64,000 nucleotides of DNA from Streptomyces sp. NBC_01268 (GTDB lineage Bacteria > Actinomycetota > Actinomycetes > Streptomycetales > Streptomycetaceae). Below the pieces are notes generated by a model that did no database searches, was not told the DNA's origin, and worked only from the letters and a program-made list of their open reading frames with translations. Location: positions 7,252,001 to 7,316,000 of the forward strand of contig NZ_CP108454.1 of assembly GCF_036240795.1 (NCBI RefSeq). The letters are read 5' to 3'. The first letter of the stretch is position 1. Each line of letters begins with the position of its first letter. Of the stretch, positions 34,631 to 43,139 are shown one piece after another. Both the position numbers and the translations under genes were made by a program.

Positions 34631-36328
34631 TCAGCTGGCGGTGCCGCGGCGGCCGCCCCTGCGGGCGGAGTCGCCACGGCCGCGGGCGGCGCCGGTGCCG
34701 CCGGTGGCCGAGCCGGCGGACGTGCCGCGGCCGGAGCCCGCGGGCGCACCGCGGCCGGCGCCGCGGGCACCGGCCCGGCGGTCGCCGCCCTGGCCGGCAC
34801 CCTGACCGGTGCTCTGACCGCCGCCGGTGGCGGGGCGACGGCGACGGGACCGGGTGCCGGACTCGTCGGACGAGGCGGCGCCGGTCCGGGGGCCGCCCGT
34901 GGCGCGGGTCTTCGGGCCGTCGTTCGTGGCGTCCCCGGTCCTGCCGCCGGTCCTGCCGCCGCCGGTCCGGGTGCCGGTCCTCGGGGCGGACTTCCGGGCC
35001 GGGCGGGCCGCCTTCGGCGGCGTCGGCTGCGGGACCTCCAGGACGACGGGCACGCCGGAGGGCTCGCGGGCGCCGGTGATGTCCGTCAGCTGCGGGTCGC
35101 TCGACGTGACGCGGGTGGTCCGGGGGCGGATGCCGGCGTGCGTCATCAGCTGGGAGACCTCCCGCTTCTGCTCGGGCAGGACCAGCGTGACCACGCTGCC
35201 GGAGGTGCCGGCGCGCGCGGTGCGCCCGCCCCGGTGCAGGTAGTCCTTGTGGTCGGTCGGGGGGTCGACGTTCACCACGAGGTCGAGGTCGTCGATGTGT
35301 ATGCCCCGGGCCGCGACGTTCGTGGCGACCAGGGCCGTGACCTGGCCGTTCTTGAACTGGTCCAGGGTGCGGGTCCGCTGGTTCTGCGAACGGCCGCCGT
35401 GCAGGGCCGCGGCGTGGACGCCGGCGGTGAGCAGCCGCTTGGCGAGCCGGTCGGCCGCCCGCTTGGTGTCGATGAACATGATGACCCGCCCGTCGCGCGC
35501 CGCGATGCGGGTGGTGACGGCCTTCTTGTCGGTCTCGTCCATGACGTGCAGCACGTGGTGTTCCATCGCGGTCACGGAGGCCGCGGACGGGTCCGTGGAG
35601 TGCACGACGGGGTCGTGCAGGAAGCGCTGGACCAGGCGGTCGATGTTGCCGTCCAGGGTCGCCGAGAACAGCATGTGCTGGCCGCCGGGCCGCACCTGCT
35701 GGATCAGCCGGGTGATCTGCGGCAGGAAGCCCATGTCGGTCATCTGGTCGGCCTCGTCGAGGACCGTGATGCGCACGTCGTCCAGGACGCAGTCGCCGCG
35801 CTCGACGAGATCGTTGAGCCGCCCGGGGGTCGCCACGAGGACCTCGGCGCCGCGCCGCAGCGCGTTGGCCTGCTTGGTCACGGACAGGCCGCCGACCACG
35901 GTGGTCAGCCGGAGGTTGACCGCGGTGGCGTACGGGGTCAGCGAGTCCGTCACCTGCTGGGCGAGCTCACGGGTGGGCACCATCACCAGGGCGAGGGGGG
36001 CCTTCGGCTCGGCCCGCTGACCGGCGGTGCGGGCGAGCAGCGCGAGACCGAACGCGAGGGTCTTGCCCGAGCCGGTACGGCCACGGCCCAGGAGGTCACG
36101 GCCGGCGAGCGAGTCGGGCAGCGTGGCGGCCTGGATGGGGAACGGCGCGGTCACACCCTGCGCGGTGAGCGTCTTCAGCAGCCCGGCGGGCATGTCGAGG
36201 GCGGCGAAGTCGTCGACGGGAGGGAGTGCGGGGGTCGTGCTTTCCGGCAGGCGGAACTCCCTCGGCGGCGCCGCGGAGGTTTGGGGCGACTTGGCGCGCC
36301 GGTTCGGCTTCTGGGCCTTGCGGGACAT
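34631..36328 (-). CDS. DEAD-box RNA helicase
   Basis: A 565-residue helicase. RecA domain 1 has FPIQAATLPD (Q motif), the P-loop GRTGSGKT (83-90), PTRELA, TPGR, DEAD in VLDEADQM and SAT. Domain 2 has FIDTKRAADRLA, TNVAARGIHI and HRGGRTARAG. The last ~150 residues are a disordered Gly/Arg/Ala-rich tail, typical of RNA-annealing RhlE/CsdA-like helicases. It remodels RNA during cold or ribosome assembly. It lies downstream of a cold-shock-protein gene on the same strand, separated by a terminator, fitting a cold-response neighbourhood. Confidence 0.93.
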   Translation of the reverse strand: MSRKAQKPNRRAKSPQTSAAPPREFRLPESTTPALPPVDDFAALDMPAGLLKTLTAQGVTAPFPIQAATLPDSLAGRDLLGRGRTGSGKTLAFGLALLARTAGQRAEPKAPLALVMVPTRELAQQVTDSLTPYATAVNLRLTTVVGGLSVTKQANALRRGAEVLVATPGRLNDLVERGDCVLDDVRITVLDEADQMTDMGFLPQITRLIQQVRPGGQHMLFSATLDGNIDRLVQRFLHDPVVHSTDPSAASVTAMEHHVLHVMDETDKKAVTTRIAARDGRVIMFIDTKRAADRLAKRLLTAGVHAAALHGGRSQNQRTRTLDQFKNGQVTALVATNVAARGIHIDDLDLVVNVDPPTDHKDYLHRGGRTARAGTSGSVVTLVLPEQKREVSQLMTHAGIRPRTTRVTSSDPQLTDITGAREPSGVPVVLEVPQPTPPKAARPARKSAPRTGTRTGGGRTGGRTGDATNDGPKTRATGGPRTGAASSDESGTRSRRRRPATGGGQSTGQGAGQGGDRRAGARGAGRGAPAGSGRGTSAGSATGGTGAARGRGDSARRGGRRGTAS

Positions 36329-36362
36329 GCGGGGGGACTACCTTCCTGGAAAACAGCGCAAA

Positions 36363-36397
36363 ACCGGGGTCCGCACCGAATCGGTGCGGACCCCGGT
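36363..36397. terminator. Terminator of the cold-shock gene
   Basis: A perfect 17-bp inverted repeat (ACCGGGGTCCGCACCGA and complement) with one intervening base, 22 bases downstream of the csp stop. Confidence 0.75.
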
Positions 36398-36419
36398 GAG
36401 CAGATATCGACCGGCGCGA

Positions 36420-36623
36420 TTAGGCGGGGACGATGTTCTCCGCCTGCGGGCCCTTCTGGCCCTGCGTGACGTCGAAGGAGACCCGCTGGCCCTCCTGCAG
36501 CTCACGGAAGCCCTGGGTGGCGATGTTCGAGTAGTGGGCGAAGACGTCCGGGCCGCCGCCGTCCTGCTCGATGAAGCCGAAGCCCTTTTCCGAGTTGAAC
36601 CACTTCACGGTTCCCTGTGCCAT
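36420..36623 (-). CDS. cspA: Cold-shock protein, CspA family
   Basis: A 67-residue single cold-shock domain. RNP1 KGFGFIEQ and RNP2 VFAHYSNI supply the nucleic-acid-binding aromatics; the N-terminus [14 protein letters not shown] and the C-terminal [10 protein letters not shown] are those of Streptomyces Csp proteins. It binds single-stranded RNA as a chaperone. GAAGGAG 6-7 nt upstream of the ATG is a near-perfect ribosome-binding site. The A-rich ~100-nt stretch upstream (AAAACAAAATGCGCCC region) is likely a long 5' leader of the kind that regulates csp mRNAs. Confidence 0.96.
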   Translation of the reverse strand: MAQGTVKWFNSEKGFGFIEQDGGGPDVFAHYSNIATQGFRELQEGQRVSFDVTQGQKGPQAENIVPA

Positions 36624-36928
36624 GACTTTCTCCTTCTGTAGGCAGAGGCCCCATCCGGAGATGCCGGAAAACAAAATGCGCCCGAAGAGAAGAGAAGTAT
36701 TCCCGTCAGACGCCAAGTTCATGGGTACCACAACTGCAACGCGTTGAGCCTAACACACTCAGCGCCTCGATGGGGCCGATCGGTGCGTCGGCCCCATGAT
36801 CGACCGCGTCGCCGGGCGCGGTGCCGATCATGGGGCTGACCATGGGGAACGCTGTGGGGAGGCACCCCGCGAGCCTGGTAGATTGATCTCCGTCGCCGCA
36901 GGGAACACTCGCGGTCGACGACACACCC

Positions 36929-37016
36929 GTCCGGGTGGCGGAATGGCAGACGCGCTAGCTTGAGGTGCTAGTGCCCTTTATCGGGCGTGGGGGTTCAAGT
37001 CCCCCCTCGGACACCA
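36929..37016 (+). tRNA. tRNA-Leu (anticodon GAG)
   Basis: A complete class-II tRNA of 88 nt. Acceptor stem GTCCGGG pairs with CTCGGAC, with a discriminator A and encoded CCA (37014-37016). The anticodon arm is CTAGC-TTGAGGT-GCTAG, anticodon GAG; a long variable arm (GTGCCCTTTATCGGGCGT) and the T-loop GGTTCAAGTCC follow. It decodes CUC/CUU. TAGATT about 45 nt upstream is a possible -10. No integrase or repeated 3' end was found, so no element is inserted here. Confidence 0.96.
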
Positions 37017-37029
37017 GATCAGCATCATC

Positions 37030-37077
37030 GCCGCGCGGCGGTGGACCGGGAATTGTCCCGGCCCACCGCCGCGCGGC
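37030..37077. terminator. Terminator after tRNA-Leu
   Basis: A 15-bp perfect outer stem GCCGCGCGGCGGTGG/CCACCGCCGCGCGGC topped by an inner CCGGG/CCCGG stem. Confidence 0.8.
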
Positions 37078-37160
37078 GTTTCGCATGCCGCCGACGTTGT
37101 TCGGGGCCCCCTTCGGACCCCCGCGCCGCCGACCACGTGGAGGGGCGCCGCGGCGGACGG

Positions 37161-37901
37161 TCACCCGGTCGGGGCCGACCGCTCCCAGGCCGTCATGAGC
37201 CCGTCCAGCCACGCGGGCGGCAGCTCGGCCGCGTCCCACTCCGCCCGCAGCGGTGCGGGGTCCCCGAGCAGGCGCTCCAGGACGGCGAGGCTGGTGGGGG
37301 AGTGGACGAGGGAGTACCGGCCGTGGATCGCGATGGCGCTGCCGGGGCCGTAATCCTCGAAGAGGCGCTCGAGACGGGTGCGGTGGAGCGTGGTGAACTC
37401 CGTGATCCGCCCGGGGTATCCGGCCCGCTGCCGGGAGGTGAGCGTCGCCAGGACGGCCTTGAGGACCTGGTCGGTGGCCTCGGGGTCGAGGTCGGACACG
37501 TCGGTGAACGACAGGTACAGCGGCAGGACCGCGACCTTGACCCGCTCCAGTTCCATCCGGCCGACGAGCGGCCGGTCGTCCGCGGTGCGGTCCGGCACCC
37601 CGGCGGCGACGGCCTGCCGCAGGGCCTGCTCGGCGATCCCGCCGAGGCCGTCGGCGGCGGCCCGGGCGCCGTCGAGCCAGCCGGAGCCGTAGCGCTCGTC
37701 CGCGCCGCGCGGGGCCGTGTGCGCCAGCCCGTCGACCTCCTGGTGGGCGAGGGCGAGGGCGCCGGCCTCGACCAGACCGATCAGCTCCTCCGCGTCGCCG
37801 GAGTAGACCCCGGCCCGGGCCAGGAGATTGACGAGCGTGGTGCGGGCGTTGAGCACGCTGGCCGCGTCCAACTGCTGCTGTCCTCCGGCGTCGGCGTTCA
37901 T
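37161..37901 (-). CDS. Protein of unknown function, 246 aa
   Basis: No family recognised. The N-terminal part (ASVLNARTTLVNLLARAG, SGDAEELIGLVEAGALALAHQEVDGL) is helical; later YLSFTDVSDLDPEATDQVLKAVLA and ERLFEDYGPGSAIAIHGRYSL. There is no signal peptide or membrane segment. The start is the ATG at 37899-37901 because GAGGAGG sits 6-7 nt upstream; the ATG at 37919 lacks such a site. Genome-like codon use supports coding. Single gene, divergent from the secreted hydrolase. Confidence 0.7.
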   Translation of the reverse strand: MNADAGGQQQLDAASVLNARTTLVNLLARAGVYSGDAEELIGLVEAGALALAHQEVDGLAHTAPRGADERYGSGWLDGARAAADGLGGIAEQALRQAVAAGVPDRTADDRPLVGRMELERVKVAVLPLYLSFTDVSDLDPEATDQVLKAVLATLTSRQRAGYPGRITEFTTLHRTRLERLFEDYGPGSAIAIHGRYSLVHSPTSLAVLERLLGDPAPLRAEWDAAELPPAWLDGLMTAWERSAPTG

Positions 37902-38033
37902 GGGTCCTCCTCGTCGCATGGGGCAGCGTCGTGAGCGTACGCGGAACGATCAGACTTCCGGTGTACGCCCCCGGTCACGGGTCCGACCGTGGGTTGACGT
38001 GGGCGCGCGGCCCGCCGACGTAGCGTCGTCCCC

Positions 38034-39251
38034 ATGCTCACACCCACCCGGGCGGCCGCGACCGCCCTCCTCGCCTGCGCCCTCGCCTTACCCGCGACGG
38101 TGCTGCCCGCCCATGCCGCGTCGCCCCGCACCACGGGCGCGTCCTCCGCCACCGCGCCGCGGCCGGTCCACGAGCCCGCCGCCGTCCCGGCGCCCGCCCC
38201 GCTCGAACTGCCCGCGCCCACCGGCACGGAGCGGGTCGGAAGCACTGTCCTGCACCTCGTCGACCGCTCCCGCAAGGACCCCTGGGTGCCCACGGCCGAC
38301 GGCCGGGAGCTCATGGTGACCCTGCACTACCCCGCGGCCCGCCGCTCGCACGGCGCCCCGGCCCCGTACGCGACCGAGGCGGAGGCCCGGCTGCTCCTGG
38401 CGGGCGTCGAGGTCGAGGACCCGGCGGCGGCGCGGGCGCTGGCCGGGATGGACGCGTACAGCGAGACCGGCGTACGGCCCGCGCCGGGCCGGCACCCGCT
38501 GGTGCTGCTCTCGCCCGGCTTCGGCGTGCCGCGCTTCACCCTCACCAACCTCGCCGTGGACCTGGCCTCGCGCGGTTACGTCGTGGCCTCCGTCGACCAC
38601 GCCTACGAGACCTCCGGCACCGCCGTGCCCGACGGACGGATCCTCACCTGCGTGGCCTGCAAGGCCCTCGACGAGGGCGGGGTGCACGGCAGCGTCGTCA
38701 CCGCCGCGCGCGCGGCGGACATGCGCTTCCTCCTCGACCGGCTGACCGGCCCGCGGCCCGTGTGGAAGGACGCGGCGGCGATCGACCGGAGCAGGATCGG
38801 GATGGCCGGCCACTCCATCGGCGGGGCCAGTGCCGCCACGGCGATGCTCCTGGACCGGCGGATCGACGCGGGCGTCAACATGGACGGCTCGTTCTGGGAC
38901 ACCCTGCCCGCGCAGGGGCTCGGCGGGCGTCCGTTCCTGATGCTCGGCACGGACGACGACATGCACCGGCCGGGCGGCGAGGACGCCACCTGGGACGCCA
39001 CCTGGCCGGTCCTCGGCGGCTGGAAGCGCTGGCTGACGGTGGCCGGCGCCGACCACTTCAGCTTCTCCGACGGGCCGGTGCTCCAGCGCCACTTCGGACT
39101 GCCCGCGGGAGACATCCCGGCCGATCGGGCACTCGCCGTCACCCGCGCGTACGTGGGGGCCTTCTTCGACCGGCACCTGCGGGGCGTGCCCCAGCCGCTC
39201 CTCGCGGGGCCGAGCCCGCTGCACCCCGAGGTGAGGTTCCAGCGGCCGTGA
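38034..39251 (+). CDS. Secreted PAF-acetylhydrolase/dienelactone-type lipase
   Basis: A 405-residue exported protein. The signal peptide spans about 1-29 (LLACALALPATVLPAHA, cleavage after AHA), followed by a Pro/Ala-rich linker. The alpha/beta-hydrolase core shows HPLVLLSPGFGVPRF, the nucleophile elbow GHSIGG, the Asp probably in LGTDDDM and a His in GADHFSFSDG. It resembles bacterial platelet-activating-factor acetylhydrolase-like lipases. A hairpin separates it from the converging isochorismatase gene. It probably hydrolyses short-chain esters or oxidised phospholipids outside the cell. Confidence 0.85.
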   Translation: MLTPTRAAATALLACALALPATVLPAHAASPRTTGASSATAPRPVHEPAAVPAPAPLELPAPTGTERVGSTVLHLVDRSRKDPWVPTADGRELMVTLHYPAARRSHGAPAPYATEAEARLLLAGVEVEDPAAARALAGMDAYSETGVRPAPGRHPLVLLSPGFGVPRFTLTNLAVDLASRGYVVASVDHAYETSGTAVPDGRILTCVACKALDEGGVHGSVVTAARAADMRFLLDRLTGPRPVWKDAAAIDRSRIGMAGHSIGGASAATAMLLDRRIDAGVNMDGSFWDTLPAQGLGGRPFLMLGTDDDMHRPGGEDATWDATWPVLGGWKRWLTVAGADHFSFSDGPVLQRHFGLPAGDIPADRALAVTRAYVGAFFDRHLRGVPQPLLAGPSPLHPEVRFQRP

Positions 39252-39270
39252 GCGCGTGAGCCGGTGACCC

Positions 39271-39291
39271 CGTGCGCCCGACGGGCGCACG
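39271..39291. terminator. Short hairpin between convergent genes
   Basis: CGTGCGCCCG at 39271-39280 and its complement at 39282-39291 form a compact 10-bp hairpin just after the lipase stop. Confidence 0.5.
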
Positions 39292-39345
39292 AGTGAGTCC
39301 GGGGGCGGACCCCCGTGCCGCTCCCGGACTTCCGCGCCGCCCGGC

Positions 39346-39939
39346 TCAGCCGCCGAGCGCGGCCCCGTTCGGGACGACGACCCCGTAGAGGTCCCCGATG
39401 GTCGCGAGCGCGCTCCGGTGGAGCTGCTCGGCCGTCACCTCGCCGACGGCGGTGGCCAGCGGCCGGGTGGCGCAGGCGTCGGCGACGACGGTGGGGCGGT
39501 CGCCGCGCAGGAAGGCTGCGGCGGTCGTGAAGGCGACGCACATGTGGGTCATGAACCCGGCGACGACGAGGTCCTTGGTGCCTGCGGCGTCGAGGTGCTC
39601 GGCCAGGTCGGTGCCTACGAAGGCGTCCGGCACGGTCTTCACGACGACGGTCTCGCCCTCGACGGGGGCCACCCGGGGGTGGATCTGCCCGATCTCGGTC
39701 CGGATGTCGTACGGGGTGCCCTCGCCGCCGTCGTTGACGACGTGGACGACCTTCGCGCCGGCCGCCCGGGCCCGGGCCAGCAGCCCGGCGGCGGAGTCGA
39801 GGGCGGCCTCCCACCCGTCCAGCTCCATCACGCCGCGCGTGTAGGTGTTCTGGTAGTCGATCAGGAGCAGCGTGGCACCGGCCGGCGAGGCGGGAGTGTC
39901 GTCGAAGCCGTTGAGGTCACGCAGGGTGGTGGCAGACAT
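39346..39939 (-). CDS. Isochorismatase-family cysteine hydrolase
   Basis: A 197-residue protein with the full catalytic triad of the isochorismatase-like superfamily: Asp28 in LLIDYQNTY, Lys101 in VVKTVPDAF and Cys134 in THMCVAFT, with the cis-peptide before Cys typical of the fold. Members hydrolyse isochorismate, nicotinamide or other amides; the residues here do not decide between them, and a nicotinamidase is not supported since its metal His set is not evident. The start is taken at 39939 rather than 39963 because homologous sequence begins there and GGAAAGAG precedes it. Confidence 0.87.
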   Translation of the reverse strand: MSATTLRDLNGFDDTPASPAGATLLLIDYQNTYTRGVMELDGWEAALDSAAGLLARARAAGAKVVHVVNDGGEGTPYDIRTEIGQIHPRVAPVEGETVVVKTVPDAFVGTDLAEHLDAAGTKDLVVAGFMTHMCVAFTTAAAFLRGDRPTVVADACATRPLATAVGEVTAEQLHRSALATIGDLYGVVVPNGAALGG

Positions 39940-40090
39940 GGGTGTGCTCTTTCCGGAGGGCATAGGAGTGGGAACGGGGTCCGGGCGAGGGCCCGGTGCC
40001 GTGTCTCCACGCTACGAACCCGCTCCGATGGCGGCAATGTCATGCGACTTGCAGATCCGGACATCGGCTCGGGGTTCCGTTGTTAGCTAC

Positions 40091-40106
40091 TTAGCCAAAG
40101 TGCTAA
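40091..40106. promoter_or_regulatory. Putative operator of the ArsR-type regulator
   Basis: An inverted repeat TTAGC-N6-GCTAA ends 10 bp before the GTG start; a third TTAGC copy is at 40083-40087. The block is markedly AT-rich against its surroundings. Location and symmetry suit autoregulation by the encoded winged-helix repressor. Confidence 0.5.
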
Positions 40107-40116
40107 AAAGATCTCC

Positions 40117-40494
40117 GTGACCGAACCACCGAGCGAGTCCCCGCGCGGTCCGGACGACGACGCGGGCGTGTTCCGCGCCCTCGCCGACCCCACCCGGCGT
40201 CAGATCCTCGAAGACCTCCGTGCCGGCGGCGAGCTCGCCGCCGGCGAGATCGCGAGCCGCTTCGCCATCAGCGCCCCCTCCATCTCCCGCCACCTCGGCG
40301 TGCTCAAGGGCGCCGGGCTCGTCGCGGAGCGGCGGGACGGCAACCGGATCCTCTACACCCTGGTCGAGGACCGGCTGGCCGCGAGCGTGGGGCGCTTCCT
40401 CAGCGCCGTGTGCCCGGAGCAGATCGTCCTGCGCCACACCAAGTGGCGCGGCGGCACGGGCCGCGACGCCCGCGAACAGGAGAAGAACGCATGA
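40117..40494 (+). CDS. ArsR-family transcriptional regulator
   Basis: A 125-residue winged-helix protein: FRALADPTRRQILEDLRAG, then the HTH around ISAPSISRHLGVLKGAGLV and wing RDGNRILYTL. Metal-binding Cys pairs of ArsR/SmtB are absent (a single Cys near residue 94), so it probably senses something other than arsenic or belongs to the SdpR-like group. GTG start, with an inverted repeat just upstream. Its stop overlaps the ATG of the DUF2071 gene (ATGA), and the two are probably co-regulated. Confidence 0.88.
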   Translation: MTEPPSESPRGPDDDAGVFRALADPTRRQILEDLRAGGELAAGEIASRFAISAPSISRHLGVLKGAGLVAERRDGNRILYTLVEDRLAASVGRFLSAVCPEQIVLRHTKWRGGTGRDAREQEKNA

Positions 40495-41249
40495 GACCCC
40501 CGCGCCTCGCCTCCGTCATCGAACGGCGCCTCCTCGTCAACTACCGGGTCGCCCCGGAAGCCGTCGCCCCCCTGCTCCCGGCCCCGCTGCGCCCGCAGCT
40601 CGTGCGCGGCCACGCCGTCGCGGGGATCTGCCTGCTGCGGCTCGGCTCGGTGCGGCCCGCCTGGGCCCCCGCCGCCGTCGGGCTGCGCAGCGAGAACGCG
40701 GCCCACCGCATCGCCGTCGAGTGGGACGGCCCGGACGGCGTCGAGACCGGCGTCTACATCCCGCGCCGCGACACCGGCTCCCGGATCAACCGCTGGGCCG
40801 GCGGCCGGGTGTTCCCGGGCGAGCACGGACACGCCGACTTCGAGGTGCGGGAGACCGCCGACACCCTGCGCGTGGCCTACACGTCGCGCGACGGGGAGAC
40901 CGGTGTCGACGTCACCGCCCGGGTCACCGAACGGCTGGAGGGCAGCGAGCTGTTCGCCGGCCTCGACGAGGCCTCCGCCTTCTTCCGTACGGGCAGCAAG
41001 GGCTGGTCGGAGACCCGCTCCGGTTGCTCGCTCGACGGCATGCAGCTCCACACGGACGCCTGGCGCGTCGAACCGGGCCGCGTCACCGCGGCCCGGTCCC
41101 GTTACTTCGACGACCCCGCCCGCTTCCCGGCGGGCAGCGCGACCCTGGACTCCGTCCTGGTCATGCGTGACGTCCCGGTGCGCTGGCGGGCGCTGCCCGA
41201 GATGCCCGTCCGCACGTCCGCCGGTCGGCCGCTAGGACACGCGGCCTGA
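40491..41249 (+). CDS. DUF2071/YqjF-like protein
   Basis: A 252-residue soluble protein. The N-terminus (VIERRLLVNYRVAPEAVAPLLP) and the internal SRINRWAGGRVFPGEHG and VETGVYIPRRDTGS match the DUF2071 family, whose structure is related to acetoacetate decarboxylase; no Schiff-base Lys is evident. Biochemical function unknown. Co-translated with the ArsR regulator. Its 3' end overlaps the convergent antiporter gene by 18 bp. Confidence 0.78.
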   Translation: MRPPRLASVIERRLLVNYRVAPEAVAPLLPAPLRPQLVRGHAVAGICLLRLGSVRPAWAPAAVGLRSENAAHRIAVEWDGPDGVETGVYIPRRDTGSRINRWAGGRVFPGEHGHADFEVRETADTLRVAYTSRDGETGVDVTARVTERLEGSELFAGLDEASAFFRTGSKGWSETRSGCSLDGMQLHTDAWRVEPGRVTAARSRYFDDPARFPAGSATLDSVLVMRDVPVRWRALPEMPVRTSAGRPLGHAA

Positions 41250-42497
41250 CGACCCGTCGCCGACCGGGTCGAGCCGTTCCTCCCTCGGGGGCGTCCCGGG
41301 GGAGGGTGCGGCGACGGTCTCCGCGTCCGGCCCGCGCCGGGACAGGCGGCCCAGCCGGGTGGCCAGGGGCTCGGTGTACCGGGCGGTCAGCGGGCCCAGG
41401 ACGACGAGGATGAGGACGTACGCGGTCGCGAGCGGTCCGAGGGAGGGCTCGATGCCCGCGGACACGGCGAGCCCCGCGATGACGATCGAGAACTCCCCGC
41501 GTGCCACCAGCGTGCCGCCCGCCCGCCACCGCCCCTTGGCGGATATCCCGGCCCGGCGGGCCGCCCAGTAGCCCGTCGCGATCTTCGTGGCGGCGGTGAC
41601 CAGGGCCAGCGCGAGCGCGGGGAGCAGGACCGGCGGGATGCTCGCCGGGTCGGTGTGCAGCCCGAAGAAGACGAAGAAGACCGCGGCGAACAGGTCGCGC
41701 AGCGGGCTCAGCAGGTGGTGGGCGCCCTCGGCGGCCTCGCCGGACAGCGCGATGCCGACCAGGAACGCGCCGACGGCGGCGGACACCTGCAGCTGCTGGG
41801 CCACCCCCGCGACCAGCAGGGTGAGTCCGAGCACCACGAGGAGCAGCTTCTCGGGGTCGTCGCTGGAGACGAAGCGGGAGATCAGGCGCCCGTAGCGGAG
41901 CGCGAGGAAGAGCACGAGCCCGGCGACGCCCAGCGCCACGGCCAGGGTGACGCTGCCGGCGGCGAGGCCGACCCCGGCGAGGAGGGCCGTGACGATCGGC
42001 AGGTAGACGGCCATCGCCAGGTCCTCCAGGACCAGGATGCTCAGGACCACCGGGGTCTCCCGGTTGCCGAGCCGGCCGAGGTCGCCCAGGACCTTGGCGA
42101 TGACGCCGGAGGACGAGATCCAGGTGACACCGGCCAGGACGACGGCGGCCACCGGGCCCCAGCCGAGCAGCAGGGCCGCCACCGCACCGGGCAGGGCGTT
42201 GAAGGCGGCGTCCACGAGACCGGCCGGGTACTGGGTCTTGAGGTTGGTGACCAGGTCGGTCGCCGTGTACTCCAGGCCCAGCATCAGCAGCAGCAGGATG
42301 ACGCCGATCTCGGCGCCGATGGCCACGAACTCCTCGCTCGCACCGAGCGGGAGCAGCCCGCCCTCACCGAAGGCCAGGCCGGCCAGGAGGTAGAGGGGGA
42401 TGGGGGAGAACTTCAGGCGTCCGGCCAGCCGGCCCAGCAGGCCGAGGCCGAGGATGATCGCACCGAACTCGATGAGGAAGACGGCGGACGAGTGCAT
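41232..42497 (-). CDS. CPA2-type cation/proton antiporter (KhtU-like)
   Basis: A 421-residue membrane protein with 12-13 hydrophobic segments. Family landmarks are FGAIILGLGLLGRLAGRLKFSPIPLYLLAG at the start, SSSGVIAKVL in the discontinuous helix and VQQLQVSAAVGAFLVGIALSG-like sequence (VSAAVGAFLVGIALSG) with RDLFAAVFFVFFG. The hydrophilic tail is short, with no fused TrkA-N domain; a separate TrkA-C protein is encoded 3 nt upstream. That two-gene layout is that of the KhtTU potassium/proton antiporters. It probably adjusts K+ and pH at the inner membrane. Confidence 0.86.
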   Translation of the reverse strand: MHSSAVFLIEFGAIILGLGLLGRLAGRLKFSPIPLYLLAGLAFGEGGLLPLGASEEFVAIGAEIGVILLLLMLGLEYTATDLVTNLKTQYPAGLVDAAFNALPGAVAALLLGWGPVAAVVLAGVTWISSSGVIAKVLGDLGRLGNRETPVVLSILVLEDLAMAVYLPIVTALLAGVGLAAGSVTLAVALGVAGLVLFLALRYGRLISRFVSSDDPEKLLLVVLGLTLLVAGVAQQLQVSAAVGAFLVGIALSGEAAEGAHHLLSPLRDLFAAVFFVFFGLHTDPASIPPVLLPALALALVTAATKIATGYWAARRAGISAKGRWRAGGTLVARGEFSIVIAGLAVSAGIEPSLGPLATAYVLILVVLGPLTARYTEPLATRLGRLSRRGPDAETVAAPSPGTPPREERLDPVGDGSSGRVS

Positions 42498-42500
42498 GGA

Positions 42501-42971
42501 TCACTCCCTTCCGAGTATCAGGGCGGCGGCGTCGACGCCTTCGCGGGTGCCGATGACGATGAGGGTGTCGCCCCCGGCGAGCCGGAAGTCGGGTCCGGGG
42601 GAGGGCACGGCGTCCGCCCGGCGCAGCACCGCCACGATCGAGACGCCGGTCTCGGTGCGCGTGCGGGTCTCACCGAGGTGGCGGCCGCTCCAGTGGGAGG
42701 CGGCGGACAGTTCGATCCGTTCGGCCACCAGGCCCAGGTCCGTGGTGGAGAGCAGGCTGGGACTGTGGTGGGACGGCATCAGCGCGTCGATCAGCGCCTC
42801 CGACTCTCCGGCGGTCAGCCGTACCGACAAGGAGCATTCGTCGGGATCGTCGCTCCGGTACGCGTTGAGCACCCGGCTCCCGTCGCGGCCCGCGACCACC
42901 GACAGGCGGCGGTCCTCGCGCGTGGTGAGGTCGTAGCGGACCCCGATTCCGGGCAGGGGCGTACGACTCAT
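42501..42971 (-). CDS. TrkA-C-domain regulator of the antiporter (KhtT-like)
   Basis: A 156-residue cytoplasmic protein. The N-terminus LPGIGVRYDLTTREDRRLSVV and the C-terminal RCK_C/TrkA-C part (TGVSIVAVLRRADAVPSPGPDFRLAGGDTLIVIG) match KhtT. It should gate the antiporter encoded 3 nt downstream, sensing nucleotides or pH. The frame continues upstream to 43052, but the ATG at 42969-42971 matches the family N-terminus. Confidence 0.85.
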   Translation of the reverse strand: MSRTPLPGIGVRYDLTTREDRRLSVVAGRDGSRVLNAYRSDDPDECSLSVRLTAGESEALIDALMPSHHSPSLLSTTDLGLVAERIELSAASHWSGRHLGETRTRTETGVSIVAVLRRADAVPSPGPDFRLAGGDTLIVIGTREGVDAAALILGRE

Positions 42972-43139
42972 GCGTGCAGCGGGCACGACGGCTCTCCTCG
43001 GCGGACGGGCAGCGTGAACGGAGGCGCCCCACGGCGGAGGGCGTCTTGGCAAATACTTTACCCAGGCAACAAAGTGGTGGATTCGCCGGGATAGCGGAAG
43101 ATCGCGAAGGGAACGGGACGAACCGGCGGACCGGCCGCG

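Noticed and set aside
36929..37016. tRNA-Leu as attachment site of an integrated element
   Set aside because: No integrase, no duplicated 3' tRNA segment and no element-like gene content follow.
40491..41249. DUF2071 protein as a functional acetoacetate decarboxylase
   Set aside because: Fold is related, but the catalytic Lys pair was not found.
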